A DNA stretch of 64,000 bases from Candidatus Adamsella avium (GCA_904420445.1 CAJFVJ010000002.1:1-64000); one strand, 5' to 3'; shown: positions 1 to 10,600, counted from the first letter of the stretch. The notes: a model not told the origin generated them from the letters alone. A program made the numbers and translations.

Positions 1-1914
1 TTCTCGTCAAACTTCCCCGGAGGAAGCAAGGGGGGAGATGGAAATATGAACCTCGGAAGTGAACCGTATGACTACGACGGAGGTAAAAAAGGCTGCAAAG
101 CATGTACGCTGAAGGAAGAATACTTCTTGAAAGAAAATAAAGATGCAAAAACAGCCGTCAAAAATAATGATAAAACAGGAAACGGCTATAAATTTAAATA
201 TATGACAGCATGCACTCAAATAAGCAGAGAATGCGAAGATACAACATTCAATCAGGGCTTTAAGTCAGATAAGTCTAAAAACCTTCTTGGATGCAGTGCG
301 TGCTATTCGGAACATGTATTGCAGGATATAAAAACAGCAAAATGCGAAAGAACAAGAACCTGTGATGCGGCAGATAAGTGGGGAACAGGTAAAGGTCAGG
401 AAGAGTATAATAAATATACTCAATTTAATTCAGGAAAAGTAAAATATGACTGCGCCTGTGAATTGCTAAGCTCATCAGAACTGTCTTCATCAACAGAAAA
501 CAGATATCCGACAAACTTCCAATATTGTGATAAAGACCACTCAAAAGGAGCATGTCCGAGCGGAACAAAAGACGGAAATCCAACATATAAATACTTTACA
601 ATAAAAGTGTCATCAGCTCATATCCAACAGGCAAAAGAAAAGATGTACAAATTTGTCTGGGATAAAGATGTATCAAATAATATGGTAGATAAAGAACAAA
701 GATTGGAATATAAAGACGGATATGAGCCGGTACGTGGCAACTGGAGCTCGCTGCCGCAAAAAGAAGAAGAACTTACTCCTTATTTCATCTTCCAGGGGTG
801 CGACGCTGGAACGAATATGAATTGCGAACTGGTAAGTTATGACCAAAAGAAACAGGAATTCAGGGTAAAAGTAAGCGGTCAGGAAACCTGCCATGAAAAA
901 TGCAGTGACAATGGAACGTCATGCGGAAGATCAGAGGGCGGATTCTGCGACAGCTGCTGTAAGTGGGAAACATATCCGTGTCCGACCGAATCAAACCCTG
1001 GCAAAACCTGCAAGGCTTGTGCAAAATACAAAAATAACTCAAGATGTATGGTATATAAATTCAAAAATGATAAGATATCTAAAGTAACGGTCAAATACCG
1101 TTATCCAAGCCCGCTGTGTTCAAACAAACTGGATACGCTGCCAAAACAGCCAGAGCCGCTTGATAGATGCGGAAAATGCTCGGTTGTGGAAACCTGCAAT
1201 TCTGCTGAAAACTACAAACAAACAGTGTGTGAGAACACTGATTGTAACGGACCAAAATCAGTAATCTGCTGTCCTGCGCAACCTCAATCAGACAATGTTT
1301 CTACACCTGGTGTTACGTATGCTGTAGCAAACTGTGGCGGTATAAATACTGATGGAAGTACCGCCGGAGATGTTAACGCAGGAGAATGTTTATCTTTGCG
1401 TTCCCCTCTGATGGCATTTAAGACCTTTAATAAGAAAATACCTGTTATTGGTTCAAAAGAAAGCGGTTCAGTTGTGTATTCTGATGCTAAAATAACATTG
1501 ACAGTTGTTGGTATTAACGGGTATAAAATACCTGCAAAAATTACAATTAAAGCCGGTAATAAAACATTTTACGACAAGGTGCCTGTATACTCGGATGGGC
1601 GTAAGACTTATAATTTAAAAGGTTTTACCGGCGGTAAAATAACAATTGGTCTTCAAGCAGGAAATGCCTGTGGCGAAGGTATGAATGCAAATGGACTATG
1701 CATTGGACGTCAGATTTCTCCAGGCGAAGGAGCTTGTCAACTTATTCAGGGCAGGTATTATGATGCGGGGGGAAGCTGTGGCTGCGATGGTGCGGGGTTG
1801 ACATGTCCTGACGGTTCTACTCCTGGAATAGTAAACCCGTATGATGGTTGGAAAATTAAGGATGTAAATTTCTCAGCCACAAAAGAATCAGGATATCAGT
1901 CCTGCAAGTACTAA
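1..1914 (+). CDS. Large cysteine-rich protein, 5' end outside window
   Basis: The frame is open from base 1, so the true start lies upstream; the ATG at 46 is only the first one visible. About 637 residues are seen, with roughly forty cysteines, many in C-x2-C pairs (CKAC, CSAC, CDSCC, CKAC, CGKC) in the first ~420 residues. The last ~200 residues are poorer in cysteine and look like a beta-rich Gly/Thr/Val domain before a final cysteine cluster. Such spacing suggests an exported, disulfide-stabilised surface protein, but no signal peptide can be seen because the N terminus is missing. It ends in a strong terminator and stands alone. I do not recognise the family. Metal binding by the C-x2-C pairs is an alternative to disulfides. 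Confidence 0.75.
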   Translation, partial: FSSNFPGGSKGGDGNMNLGSEPYDYDGGKKGCKACTLKEEYFLKENKDAKTAVKNNDKTGNGYKFKYMTACTQISRECEDTTFNQGFKSDKSKNLLGCSACYSEHVLQDIKTAKCERTRTCDAADKWGTGKGQEEYNKYTQFNSGKVKYDCACELLSSSELSSSTENRYPTNFQYCDKDHSKGACPSGTKDGNPTYKYFTIKVSSAHIQQAKEKMYKFVWDKDVSNNMVDKEQRLEYKDGYEPVRGNWSSLPQKEEELTPYFIFQGCDAGTNMNCELVSYDQKKQEFRVKVSGQETCHEKCSDNGTSCGRSEGGFCDSCCKWETYPCPTESNPGKTCKACAKYKNNSRCMVYKFKNDKISKVTVKYRYPSPLCSNKLDTLPKQPEPLDRCGKCSVVETCNSAENYKQTVCENTDCNGPKSVICCPAQPQSDNVSTPGVTYAVANCGGINTDGSTAGDVNAGECLSLRSPLMAFKTFNKKIPVIGSKESGSVVYSDAKITLTVVGINGYKIPAKITIKAGNKTFYDKVPVYSDGRKTYNLKGFTGGKITIGLQAGNACGEGMNANGLCIGRQISPGEGACQLIQGRYYDAGGSCGCDGAGLTCPDGSTPGIVNPYDGWKIKDVNFSATKESGYQSCKY

Positions 1915-1927
1915 AAACACACAAATC

Positions 1928-1970
1928 AAAAGGGAAAAGCTCTCATTGAATGAGAGCTTTTCCCTTTTGT
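1928..1970 (+). terminator. Rho-independent terminator after cysteine-rich gene
   Basis: An approximately 18-bp near-perfect inverted repeat (arms 1928-1945 and 1951-1968, small loop around TTGAA) ends in TTTT. It lies 14 bases after the stop codon of the cysteine-rich gene. The A-rich 5' arm means it could also act on the other strand. Confidence 0.85.
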
Positions 1971-2079
1971 AATATTTATAATGTTTAGTTTTGTAAATAT
2001 TAAATTTTTTAATAGCATTATTTATTATGTTTCTATTTTAAATAAACATATAAAAAGTGAAGGTAAGGAGAAATAAATC

Positions 2080-2505
2080 ATGACAGTATCACCGGTAAAT
2101 TTTGCAGGAAATATCGACCAGCCAAAACAAAAAGGCGGAGCAGTGAAGGCTGTTGCATCAGCTTTTGTTCCGGGGCTTGGACAATTTTTGGATGGAAGAA
2201 ACAAAGACGGTGCTAAATATCTTGGTGCTTCAGTTGGTCTTGGTGCTGCATCAACTCTGGTCAGTGTTTCTATGCTGAGAAAAGCTGCCCAAGCTGCTGA
2301 AGCATTAGAAGAAGGGGCTGAAACTTTGCCAAAAACTCCTGTAGGAAAATTTGTTGCTTTAGGATTGATGGGGCTTGCTTCTACAGGGTTGTGGATTGCC
2401 AATATTGTTGATGCTTACAAAGGCGGTAAAAATGCAAAGTCAGATGCAGTTGTTGCAGAGGCTGCAGCTCCCGTTGAAGCACAAAAACTTGATGAAGAAG
2501 CATAA
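2080..2505 (+). CDS. Small membrane protein with PGLGQ motif
   Basis: 141 residues; ATG 2080 is preceded by AAGGAG. After a short polar N terminus (PVNFAGN) come two hydrophobic segments, about residues 22-60 and 88-108. The first contains VPGLGQFLDGR, a motif typical of small TM2/DUF5683-like membrane proteins, in which a Pro-Gly-Leu-Gly-Gln turn opens a helical hairpin. The C terminus is Ala/Glu rich. Function unknown; insertion in the inner membrane is inferred. The N-terminal NFxG word resembles ISFG at the start of the protein at 55462. The gene is monocistronic between two terminators. Confidence 0.7.
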   Translation: MTVSPVNFAGNIDQPKQKGGAVKAVASAFVPGLGQFLDGRNKDGAKYLGASVGLGAASTLVSVSMLRKAAQAAEALEEGAETLPKTPVGKFVALGLMGLASTGLWIANIVDAYKGGKNAKSDAVVAEAAAPVEAQKLDEEA

Positions 2506-2520
2506 TCATTTTTTTGAAAT

Positions 2521-2556
2521 AAAAAAGAGGACTTGTTCAACAAGTCCTCTTTTTGT
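2521..2556. terminator. Bidirectional terminator between convergent genes
   Basis: Stem arms 2521-2535 and 2541-2555 with a five-base loop and T-runs on both sides. It lies between the PGLGQ gene (+) and lpxA (-) and probably serves both. Confidence 0.85.
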
Positions 2557-2557
2557 G

Positions 2558-3337
2558 TTATTTAATTATTCCTCGTTTGCTTGATTTGATAAATTCAACA
2601 AGGTGTTTAACGTAAGGATTGTCTGCAGGCATTTCTTTTTCTATTGCTTCAAGGGCCTGGGTTGTATTCAATCCTGAATAGAACAAAAGTTTGTAGGCAT
2701 GTTTGATAATATTTCTATCTTCGTCGCTTACTCCTGCTCTTTTGAGTCCGACAGAATTTATGCCTGCAACTTTTGCCGGGCGTCCGTCTGTTTTTGCATA
2801 AGGAGGAACATCCTGACGTGTGCCTGAAAACCCGCTCATAATTGCCATCTCGCCGATGCGGCAGTGTTGATGAACGACCATCGTTCCTCCAAGGAATGCA
2901 CGTTTTTCGACTTTGACATGACCTGCAAGGATTACATTATTTGCGAGGATTACGTTATTTGCAAGTTTTGTGTTGTGTCCGAGGTGCGCATTCGTCATTA
3001 ACAAACACTCATCGCCTACCTGTGTAACTCCCCCTTCTCCAGAGGCACGGTTGATTGTGACATATTCTCTGACCTGAACTCTTTTTCCGATTACGACTTT
3101 TGTCGGTTCATTTTTGTATCCCAAGTCCTGAGGCTCTGTTCCGATGATTGCTCCGCTGTAAATCATAGAATTTTCTCCGATTTCAGCAAATTCAACATGG
3201 GCATAGGGTCTTATGATTACGCCTTTGTCAATTTTGACATTTTCACCGATAACGGCAAATGCACCGATTTCAACATCGTCAGCTATTTGTGCGCTCGGGT
3301 GGATGATTGCAGTGTTGTGAATTTTTGACATTTTCAT
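2558..3337 (-). CDS. lpxA: UDP-N-acetylglucosamine O-acyltransferase
   Basis: 259 residues, the usual LpxA length. It transfers a 3-hydroxyacyl chain from ACP to UDP-GlcNAc, the first step of lipid A synthesis, in the cytosol. The N-terminal ~190 residues show imperfect hexapeptide repeats of the left-handed beta-helix (IHPSAQIADDVEIGAF, then many [LIV]-G-x4 units). The stretch LGHNTKLANNVILANN with the catalytic-type histidine, and the C-terminal helical domain including SGLNTTQALEAIEKE, are family hallmarks. It is the last gene of lpxD-lpxC-fabZ-lpxA, 16 bases after fabZ, and ends at a shared terminator. Confidence 0.96.
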   Translation of the reverse strand: MKMSKIHNTAIIHPSAQIADDVEIGAFAVIGENVKIDKGVIIRPYAHVEFAEIGENSMIYSGAIIGTEPQDLGYKNEPTKVVIGKRVQVREYVTINRASGEGGVTQVGDECLLMTNAHLGHNTKLANNVILANNVILAGHVKVEKRAFLGGTMVVHQHCRIGEMAIMSGFSGTRQDVPPYAKTDGRPAKVAGINSVGLKRAGVSDEDRNIIKHAYKLLFYSGLNTTQALEAIEKEMPADNPYVKHLVEFIKSSKRGIIK

Positions 3338-3353
3338 ACCTCGTCTTTAAGTT

Positions 3354-3809
3354 TTAGTGTTTATCCTGAATAGCTACCATAAGTTCTGCTTCTACAGCGA
3401 CTTCTCCGTCGACATGTCCCATTACTTTGGCTTTAACAATAGGACCGCGCATTTTAATTACTTCAGCTTCCATATCGAGGCGGTCACCCGGTCTTACGAC
3501 TTTTTTGAAACGTGCATTGTCAATTCCTGCGAAGAGGGCTAATTTGCCTTTGTATTCAGGCATAGTCATAACAAGCCCAGAGCAGAGCTGAGCCATTGCT
3601 TCTATTTGCAGAACACCCGGCATAACAGGATTATTCGGAAAGTGTCCCTGGAAGAAGTTTTCGTTCATGGTTACATTTTTGTATCCCTTGACATATTTTC
3701 CGGGGGTGCATTCAGTGATTTTATCAATAAGCAGAAACGGATATCTGTGAGGAATCAACTCCATTATCTGCATAATATCATAACTCATTTTGCTCTCTGT
3801 TTGTGTCAT
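3354..3809 (-). CDS. fabZ: (3R)-hydroxyacyl-ACP dehydratase
   Basis: 151 residues. FabZ removes water from 3-hydroxyacyl-ACP in type II fatty acid synthesis and competes with LpxA for the same substrate pool. The hot-dog signature is clear: HRYPFLLID at 21-29, then GHFPNNPVMPG with catalytic His56, followed by VLQIEAMAQ with Glu70. The start has AAGGAG ten bases upstream, embedded in the end of lpxC; the ATG at residue 8 is an alternative. It abuts lpxC with no gap, so the two are translationally close. Confidence 0.96.
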   Translation of the reverse strand: MTQTESKMSYDIMQIMELIPHRYPFLLIDKITECTPGKYVKGYKNVTMNENFFQGHFPNNPVMPGVLQIEAMAQLCSGLVMTMPEYKGKLALFAGIDNARFKKVVRPGDRLDMEAEVIKMRGPIVKAKVMGHVDGEVAVEAELMVAIQDKH

Positions 3810-4625
3810 CTATATCTTCTCCTTAGTTACAATTAAGTTATTCATCAACTTAGCCGTTTCAACATGCAGGAAGTGTCCTGCTTCTTTTGCGATAATCATT
3901 GCATTCAGCGAAAGAGGGTTGAAGCCTGTCAGCATAAAATCTCCGATGAGGTCAAGAATTTTGTGCTTCGCAGGCTCATATAGGCTTCTCAGTTCTGTTG
4001 TGTAACCTTCATCAGTAAGACCGACCGTATTATCAATGCTTACGCCTTTTGCAAGCCCCATTGCCTGAATTTTTTCGAGGTCTTTGAGATATCCGAAGGT
4101 TCTTGCTTCGATAATTTCTGTTTTATCAGTGTCTTTTGTGAAGTTGACCCATCTTTGAGAGAGGTCTTTATGGTTGAAGTTTACCATATAGCTTATGTTC
4201 AACGAGTCAGAAGGGATTACGCTGACAAGAGAGCTATTGTGGCGGAAGTTTATTGGTTCTTTGATTATCAGGGGTTCTTGTTCTTCATTAGTTATGCCTG
4301 CTTCGCAGAATGCTTCATACCAGCCTTTTGCGCTTCCGTCCAGAATAGGCATTTCTTGAGCACTTACGCATACATCAAGGCTGTCTACGTTGCAGAATGC
4401 ACATGTTGCCATGAAGTGTTCGATGAGCATAATGCTTGAGTTATCCTTAGCAAGGACGGTGCAGTTTTGTGTTGATACGACATTTTCTGCTTTTGCAGGG
4501 ATTTCTGTGTTGTTGACAAAGAATCTTATGCCTTTTTTGTCGGATGGAAAAATTTCGACAGAAGAGTCTATCCCGCTCATCAGCCCATGTCCCTGTATGC
4601 TTATTTGTTTTTTCAGTGTTGCCAT
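3810..4625 (-). CDS. lpxC: UDP-3-O-acyl-N-acetylglucosamine deacetylase
   Basis: 271 residues. This zinc enzyme makes the committed step of lipid A synthesis. The sequence shows IEHFMAT (first zinc histidine), the KHKILDLIGDF motif with a second histidine and the aspartate of the zinc site, and AGHFLHVET near the C terminus with the general-acid histidine. It is shorter than the ~305 residues of enterobacterial LpxC, close to the compact form I associate with cyanobacteria. The start overlaps the lpxD stop by one base (TAATG), implying coupling. Confidence 0.95.
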   Translation of the reverse strand: MATLKKQISIQGHGLMSGIDSSVEIFPSDKKGIRFFVNNTEIPAKAENVVSTQNCTVLAKDNSSIMLIEHFMATCAFCNVDSLDVCVSAQEMPILDGSAKGWYEAFCEAGITNEEQEPLIIKEPINFRHNSSLVSVIPSDSLNISYMVNFNHKDLSQRWVNFTKDTDKTEIIEARTFGYLKDLEKIQAMGLAKGVSIDNTVGLTDEGYTTELRSLYEPAKHKILDLIGDFMLTGFNPLSLNAMIIAKEAGHFLHVETAKLMNNLIVTKEKI

Positions 4626-5731
4626 TATTCTTCCTCTTGGATTGTTGAGAACATCTCTTCGATTTGTTTTTGATATTTTTTGAAATCTTTGACGAGAGAT
4701 TCCATTTCTTTCATATATTTAATTTGTTTGATGAATTGTTTTCTTGGAACAGCGGGGATGCCGATTACGATGCTTTTTTCAGGAATACTTTTGCTTACGC
4801 CTGATTTAGCCATAACAATCGAGTCAGCTCCGATGTTGATATGGTCAGCCATTCCGACCTGACCTGCGAGGACTACTCTATCTCCGATATTACAGCTGCC
4901 TGCAACACCGACTTGAGAAATAATCATGCAGTTTTCGCCGACTTTGCAGTTATGAGAAATCATAACGAGGTTATCGATTTTGGTTCCGTTGCCGATAACA
5001 GTGTTTTCTACGGTTCCTCTATCGATGGTTGTGTTTGCGCCGATTTCAACATCATCGCCTATGATTACGGAGCCTATAGATGGGATTTTATAGATTCTTT
5101 GAGAAGAAAAATCTCCCTGAACGCTGCCCTGTTCTTTTGCTGATTCGATGGTGCTGGGGGTTTCTGTTACAAAGCTGAAGCCGTCGCCGCCGATGCTTGC
5201 GCCGTGGTTGATAATTACTTTATTTCCGATTTTGATAAAGTCGCCTATGTTAACGCCCGGGTGAAAGAGGCAGTTTGCACCGATTTTGGTGTATTTCCCG
5301 ACGTAGCAGTTTGGAAGAATTTTTGTATTGTCGCCGATTTCTACCCCTCTTGAGATGACGACATTTGCACCGATTGAAACATTTTGTCCGAGTTTAGCTT
5401 CGGGGTGGACTGTTGCTGTCGGGTGTATGCCAGATGGTGCATCAGGCGGAATATAAAAGAGGTGAAGAAGTTTCATCATTGCAAGTCTTGGTCTTTCGAC
5501 TTCTATTGTTGAAATATGGTCAAAATTGACACCGAGAGGAACGAGAGCTGCTTTAGCGCTGCAGTGTCCGAGGTTCATAATTTCTTCTTCTGAGAGTGCA
5601 AGAGCAAGGGTTTCTTCGTCTGCTATTCTCGGAGGACCGATGCGTTTGATTTTTGTATCCGTTTTTTTTGTAAGGATACCGCCTATGATTTCAGTAATTT
5701 CTTCGAGCGAATAGTTCTTTTCTGTATTCAA
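4625..5731 (-). CDS. lpxD: UDP-3-O-(3-hydroxyacyl)glucosamine N-acyltransferase
   Basis: 368 residues. It adds the N-linked acyl chain in lipid A synthesis. The N-terminal ~100 residues form the uridine-binding domain ([12 protein letters not shown], then SEEE and AALVPLG). A long hexapeptide-repeat helix follows, including the [14 protein letters not shown] block that carries the catalytic histidine and the family GGDGFGF-like turn. The C-terminal helix (about 330-368) is coiled-coil-like. The start codon is TTG, with AGGGGT about eight bases upstream; no nearer ATG fits the family N terminus. A repeat element lies just upstream (5808-5956). Confidence 0.95.
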   Translation of the reverse strand: MNTEKNYSLEEITEIIGGILTKKTDTKIKRIGPPRIADEETLALALSEEEIMNLGHCSAKAALVPLGVNFDHISTIEVERPRLAMMKLLHLFYIPPDAPSGIHPTATVHPEAKLGQNVSIGANVVISRGVEIGDNTKILPNCYVGKYTKIGANCLFHPGVNIGDFIKIGNKVIINHGASIGGDGFSFVTETPSTIESAKEQGSVQGDFSSQRIYKIPSIGSVIIGDDVEIGANTTIDRGTVENTVIGNGTKIDNLVMISHNCKVGENCMIISQVGVAGSCNIGDRVVLAGQVGMADHINIGADSIVMAKSGVSKSIPEKSIVIGIPAVPRKQFIKQIKYMKEMESLVKDFKKYQKQIEEMFSTIQEEE

Positions 5732-5807
5732 CTTCCTAACCCCTCATATATGTACATTATTTCTATATTTTATTATTAACAACGGTTTTTCGCAAATAAA
5801 TATTTTA

Positions 5808-5956
5808 GGGATTTATACAGCAAAATCAACCAAGAATTTCGAAAACAACGTCATACTTAGCGTTAGCGAAGTATCTAAACAAAAGGGAGTCTTCTTTCTA
5901 AAGCCATCAAAATGAAGGATTTTTAATAGTATTTGTGGCATTTGCTATATAAGTTC
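5808..5956 (-). repeat. MITE-like repeat, copy A
   Basis: About 145 bp, orientation opposite to copies B and D. Its ends are imperfect inverted repeats (ATTTATACAGCAAAAT and ATTTGCTATATAAGT), and inside is the conserved block CGTCATACTTAGCGTTAGCG followed by AAGTATCTAAAC. It fills most of the gap between rfaE2 and lpxD. This is the most diverged of the four full copies. Confidence 0.8.
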
Positions 5957-5962
5957 CATATT

Positions 5963-6433
5963 TTAGTTAGCTTTCATCTTTTCGATTATTGAGGTTGTTG
6001 ATTTTCCTTCCACAAAATTGATGAACACCATTTTGCCGTTGTTTTTCATAATTACCGGATATTCAGGCAGTGTTGTTGCATCGTAGTCACCGCCTTTTGT
6101 GTGGATATCCGGTTTTATTATGTCGAGAAGTCTTGATGGAGTTTGCTCTTCGAAGATTATGACATAATCAACGCTTTTGAGAGCGAGCAGGACTTCTGCT
6201 CTATCGAGTTCATTGTTCAGCGGTCTTAAGTCGCCTTTGAGCTTTTTCACGGAGGAATCAGAGTTGAGGCAGACTATCAGGATATCTCCGAGTTTTTTTG
6301 ATTCTTCGAGATATCTTACGTGTCCGACGTGGAGTATATCGAAGCAGCCGTTTGTTGTGACGATTGTTTTATTTTGTTTTTTGAGGGTTTGTATTGTTTG
6401 TTCTAGATTTTGTTCGTTTAATAAATTTTTCAT
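5963..6433 (-). CDS. rfaE2: D-glycero-beta-D-manno-heptose 1-phosphate adenylyltransferase
   Basis: 156 residues, equal to the C-terminal domain of HldE as a stand-alone protein. It joins AMP to heptose 1-phosphate to give ADP-heptose for the LPS inner core. The nucleotidyltransferase signature TNGCFDILHVGHVRYLEE (residues ~27-44) holds the HxGH motif, and a later KGGDY matches the family. The kinase domain (RfaE1) is not in the window. Its product would feed the GT9 enzyme at 26092-27051. Confidence 0.92.
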   Translation of the reverse strand: MKNLLNEQNLEQTIQTLKKQNKTIVTTNGCFDILHVGHVRYLEESKKLGDILIVCLNSDSSVKKLKGDLRPLNNELDRAEVLLALKSVDYVIIFEEQTPSRLLDIIKPDIHTKGGDYDATTLPEYPVIMKNNGKMVFINFVEGKSTTSIIEKMKAN

Positions 6434-6487
6434 ACTTCTTATCCTTTTTGAAAAGGCGGAAATAAACTTTCCGCCTTAGAGTTGTTA

Positions 6488-7627
6488 TTATTTTTGTTTT
6501 TCGTCTTTTTTAACAGTTTGTTGTGATTCATTATTAAACTTTTTCATTACATCTTTGAGTTCCTGTTGGATTTCTGCAGGGTCATAACTTTTGTCTACGT
6601 AGACTACTTTGGTTTTTGCTTTCAGACTGTCGATATATTTTTGAAGAGATGAGATTTTCTTTTCATTTTCGAGAAAAGTTCTGATATCTCCTTTAACTTC
6701 TTCAAAGGGCATTATGCCTGCTTCTTTTCTGTCAGTAACTTTAATGATGTGATAGCCTGCCATTGTTTGGATTACCGAGTCAACCATTTCTCCCGGTTTT
6801 GTGTTGAAGGCAGCTTTTGAGAATTCTTCAGGAACTTCTTGTTGTGCAAAAAATCCGAGGTCACCGCCGAGGTTTGCAGAACTAAGGTCTTCTGATTCTT
6901 TTTGTGCTGTTTTTGCGAAGTTTGAGGAGTCTTTTTTGAGTTCAGCCAAGATAGCGTTTGCTTTTGCTTTTCTTTTTTCCATTTCTTGTGAGGCTTGAGA
7001 AGCGATTGTTGAGTCGTCGGTTTTTGGATTTTTGTTTTTCAGTTCTTCTTTGATTTCTTCTTCATTAGCCATAATCAGAATATGAGAAGCTCTGACCATA
7101 TCAGGGTAGACAAATTTTGATGATTTGTTGTCGTTATAATATTTTTCGATATCTTTATCAGAGATTTTTTCTGTATTGATTTTTTTGAGAAGTTTGTCTG
7201 CTTTGAGTTCTTTTTCAACTGCTTCTTTGTATTGTTGTTCCGTTGCACCTGACATTTTTAGACCATCGAGGAAGTTTTTTCTGCCTCCTACGAGGGTATA
7301 GATTTTATCCATTGCTTTATCCATCTCTTCATCAGAGACTGTTATGTTCATTTTTTTGTATTCCTGTTCGAGCATTTCTTTAATAACCAGCTCGTTGACT
7401 ATTCTGTCTTTCATAACAAGGTTTAAGAAGCGGCCTTTGTCTGAATTTTTGTCTTCTTTTTTGACAAGAGAGCTTGAAGCTGACTGATTGAAGGCATCAT
7501 CATACATTTGTTTGGTGATATTTGTATCGTTTACTTTAATGATTACGTCTTTTCCTGATTTGAAAGATGAACATCCTGCCATAAATATTGAAGAGGCAAT
7601 CAACAGGGATAACAAAACTTTTTTCAT
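6488..7627 (-). CDS. Lipoprotein parvulin-type peptidyl-prolyl isomerase (PrsA/SurA-like)
   Basis: 379 residues. A lipoprotein signal peptide ends in MAGC (Cys19 lipidated). A SurA/PrsA-like helical chaperone region follows (~residues 28-165), then a parvulin PpiC domain from ASHILIM (~181) to GYHIIKVTDR (~305), with the typical GGDLGFF and EFSKAAF pieces, and a polar C-terminal tail. It probably folds proteins in the periplasm, anchored to a membrane. It lies 12 bases from mfd and ahead of rfaE2 in the same direction. Confidence 0.9.
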   Translation of the reverse strand: MKKVLLSLLIASSIFMAGCSSFKSGKDVIIKVNDTNITKQMYDDAFNQSASSSLVKKEDKNSDKGRFLNLVMKDRIVNELVIKEMLEQEYKKMNITVSDEEMDKAMDKIYTLVGGRKNFLDGLKMSGATEQQYKEAVEKELKADKLLKKINTEKISDKDIEKYYNDNKSSKFVYPDMVRASHILIMANEEEIKEELKNKNPKTDDSTIASQASQEMEKRKAKANAILAELKKDSSNFAKTAQKESEDLSSANLGGDLGFFAQQEVPEEFSKAAFNTKPGEMVDSVIQTMAGYHIIKVTDRKEAGIMPFEEVKGDIRTFLENEKKISSLQKYIDSLKAKTKVVYVDKSYDPAEIQQELKDVMKKFNNESQQTVKKDEKQK

Positions 7628-7638
7628 CTATAAACTCC

Positions 7639-10600
7639 TTAAACGTCTAATAATTTATTTTGTATTTTATTTATACCATAAAACAGTGTTTCGAGCATGG
7701 CAAATAATTCATTTGTACCCATGTGGGAGTTGTTCAGTATAATAATTGATTTTGCATCTTTTGATGATTCAGGGGCTTTTGTCCATTTGAGCAGGCGCAG
7801 AAGTTTTTTGTCGAGGTGGTTTGCGAGGAATTTCCATTCATTTTGTTCATATTCGGTATAAATTCTTATTCCGGAAGGTGTTTCTCTTATGAAATTTATG
7901 CCGATGCCTGTTGCGAGGAGTCTTATTTTGATTACTTTGATGAGTATTTCAACGCTTTCAGGGATTTTTCCGAAGCGGTCTTCCCATTCTTCTTTTATCA
8001 GAGTAAGTTCCCTCAGATTTTTGACATCAGCGAGGCGTTTGTATTCTATCATTTTTTGATTTTCATCACCGACCCATTCATCTGGAATATAGGCTGTTAC
8101 GTTGATGTCGACAGCCGGAGGTGTTATTTTTTCGACTTTTTCTCCACGGAGTTCTCTTATTGCCTCATCAAGAAGCTGGCAGTAGGCGTCGAAACCGACG
8201 CTTATCATATGACCGTGTTGTTTATGCCCCAATATATGCCCTACTCCTCTGATTTCTAAATCTCTCATTGCTATTTGATAGCCGCTGCCAAGTGTTGTGA
8301 AGTCTTTGATTGCGTTGAGTCTGTCTGAAGCTTCTTTTGTAAGGAGTTTTCCGGGACGGTAGAAACAATAGGCGTAAGCTTGTCTTTCGCTGCGTCCTAC
8401 ACGTCCTCTTATTTGATAGAGCTGGGCGAGCCCGAATCTATCAGCGTCATATACAATCATTGTGTTTGCGTTCGGAATATCAAGACCTGATTCGATGATG
8501 GTTGTGCAGAGGAGAACGTCGTATTCTCCTTCAGAGAAGGCGTACATAATTTCTTCGAGTTCTTTTGGCGGCATTTGACCGTGTGCGACAGCGATATTTA
8601 TGTTCGGCATATGCATTCTCAGCTCATCGGCGAATTGATGTATTGTTTCGACACGGTTGTAGAGGAAGTAGACCTGTCCTTCTCTTTCAATTTCGTGGTT
8701 GATGGCTGATTTTACGTAGTTGATGTTGTATTCTCCTACGTATGTTTTTATTGGAGCCCGGTTTACCGGCGGGGAGTTTATGAGGCTCATATCTCTGACT
8801 CCTGAGAGTGACATATATAGTGTTCTTGGGATAGGAGTTGCAGAGAGTGTCAGGACGTCGACTTCTGCTTTAAGCTGTTTGAGGTTTTCTTTGTCTTTTA
8901 CGCCGAAGCGGTGTTCTTCGTCAATGACCAAGAGTCCGAGTTTTTTGAAGTGTACGTCTTTTTGAAGAAGTCTGTGTGTTCCTATAACTATATCAACTTC
9001 GCCTGTTTCGATGTCTTTGATGAGTTGTTTTTGTTCTTTGGGGGTGCGAAATCTTGAGAGCAAGCCGACTTTCATCGGGTAAGGTTTAAATCTCTCAGAT
9101 ATATTCAGATAGTGTTGTCTTGCGAGGATTGTTGTCGGGACGAGCATAGCAACTTGTTTGCCAGAAAGTACGGCTTTGAAGATAGCTCTGATTGCGACTT
9201 CCGTTTTGCCGAAGCCGACGTCGCCGCAGATGAGTCTGTCCATAACTTTTTGTGATTCCATATCTGATTTTGTATCTTCTATTGCTTTAAGCTGGTCAGG
9301 GGTTTCTGTGTAGGGGAAAGCGTCTTCCATCTCGATTTGCCAGGGAGAGTCCTGTTCATAGACTATGCCTTCTGCTTTTGCCCTTCTTGCATAGAGAAGA
9401 AGCAAATCCTGAGCAACTTCTTCGATTGCTTTTTGAACTTTTGTTTTTGTTTTAACCCAGTCATCGCCTCCCATTTTTGAGAGAACAGGCGGTTGATTGC
9501 CTGAGCCTCTGTATCTTGAGAGGAAGTTGATTTGTTCAGCCGGAATATGAAGTTTGTCTTTTCTTGCGTATTCTATTGTGAGGTAGTCCTTGATTTCGCC
9601 GTCGAACTCCTGTTTTGTAAGACCAAGATATCGCCCTATTCCATGGTGGAGGTGGACGACGTAGTCGCCTTCTTTGAGATCGTTGATGTTTTCGATGTAT
9701 TCCGCTTTTTCTTTGTTGAGGAGTTTTTTTGTTACGGTTGTTTTCTTGATTTTTTTGTTGAAAAATTCCGTGTCTGTAAGGATTGTGAGTTTCAGGTCTT
9801 CTGATGAGAATCCTTCAGTGAGTTCAAAGTTGCAGATTAGGACATCTTTGCAGTCAATCTCAGCGGTTAGGTTTTTGATATTTTGATAAGGAATTTCGTT
9901 TTCCTTGAGGATTTCTGCTGCTCTTTGAGGGTAAGTCGTTGATATGATGGTGAAATTGCCTTTCTTGCGGTGTTGTTTGATGTAGTTTATGAGGGCGTCT
10001 TTATCGGTCCCGAATTTTGGGGCAGGTTCGCATTCGATTGAGTCGTCAAATTCGAACAGGTCGCTTATAAAGCTGTCGAGGTAGAAACGCTGGTATTGAG
10101 CGAGATATTTTTCTATGTTTTCGAAGTCGTTGTGAAGAAGTCTAGGTATCGGCAGCAGAAGTCCCTGATTGAGGGAGTTGTTGTATTCTTCGGTATATTT
10201 TTTGTGCTGGAGTTCGATTTTTGACAGGATTTCCGGTGTTTCAACAGTGATAATAAGAGTTTCCGGAGGAAGATAAGAAAATACCGTATCAAATTTGTTT
10301 TCGATATAAGGGGCGAAGTATTCTATGCCTTCGAAATAAAAATTTTGGTCGAGGTCTTCTATTATGCTGCGGTAGGTATGCAGAAGGGTGTCTTTTGCGC
10401 TTTCGTTATCGAGTTTTTTTTCCTGGGCAGAATAGGCATTATCAAGATTTTTTTTGAAATTTTCCAGATTTTTTTGTTCGAGAACGACGCTGTATCTCGG
10501 GTTGATTGATATTTCTTTGATGTGTTTGGTTGTTCTTTGAGATTCTGTAGAGAAGTGTCTGATGCTTTCGATTGTATCGCCCCAGAATTCGAGTCTTACG

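Noticed and set aside
5526-5714. ORFs antisense to lpxD, lpxC, mfd, tig and others
   Set aside because: Reverse frames of well-conserved genes, rich in Ser/Phe/Arg, with no start signals or family motifs.
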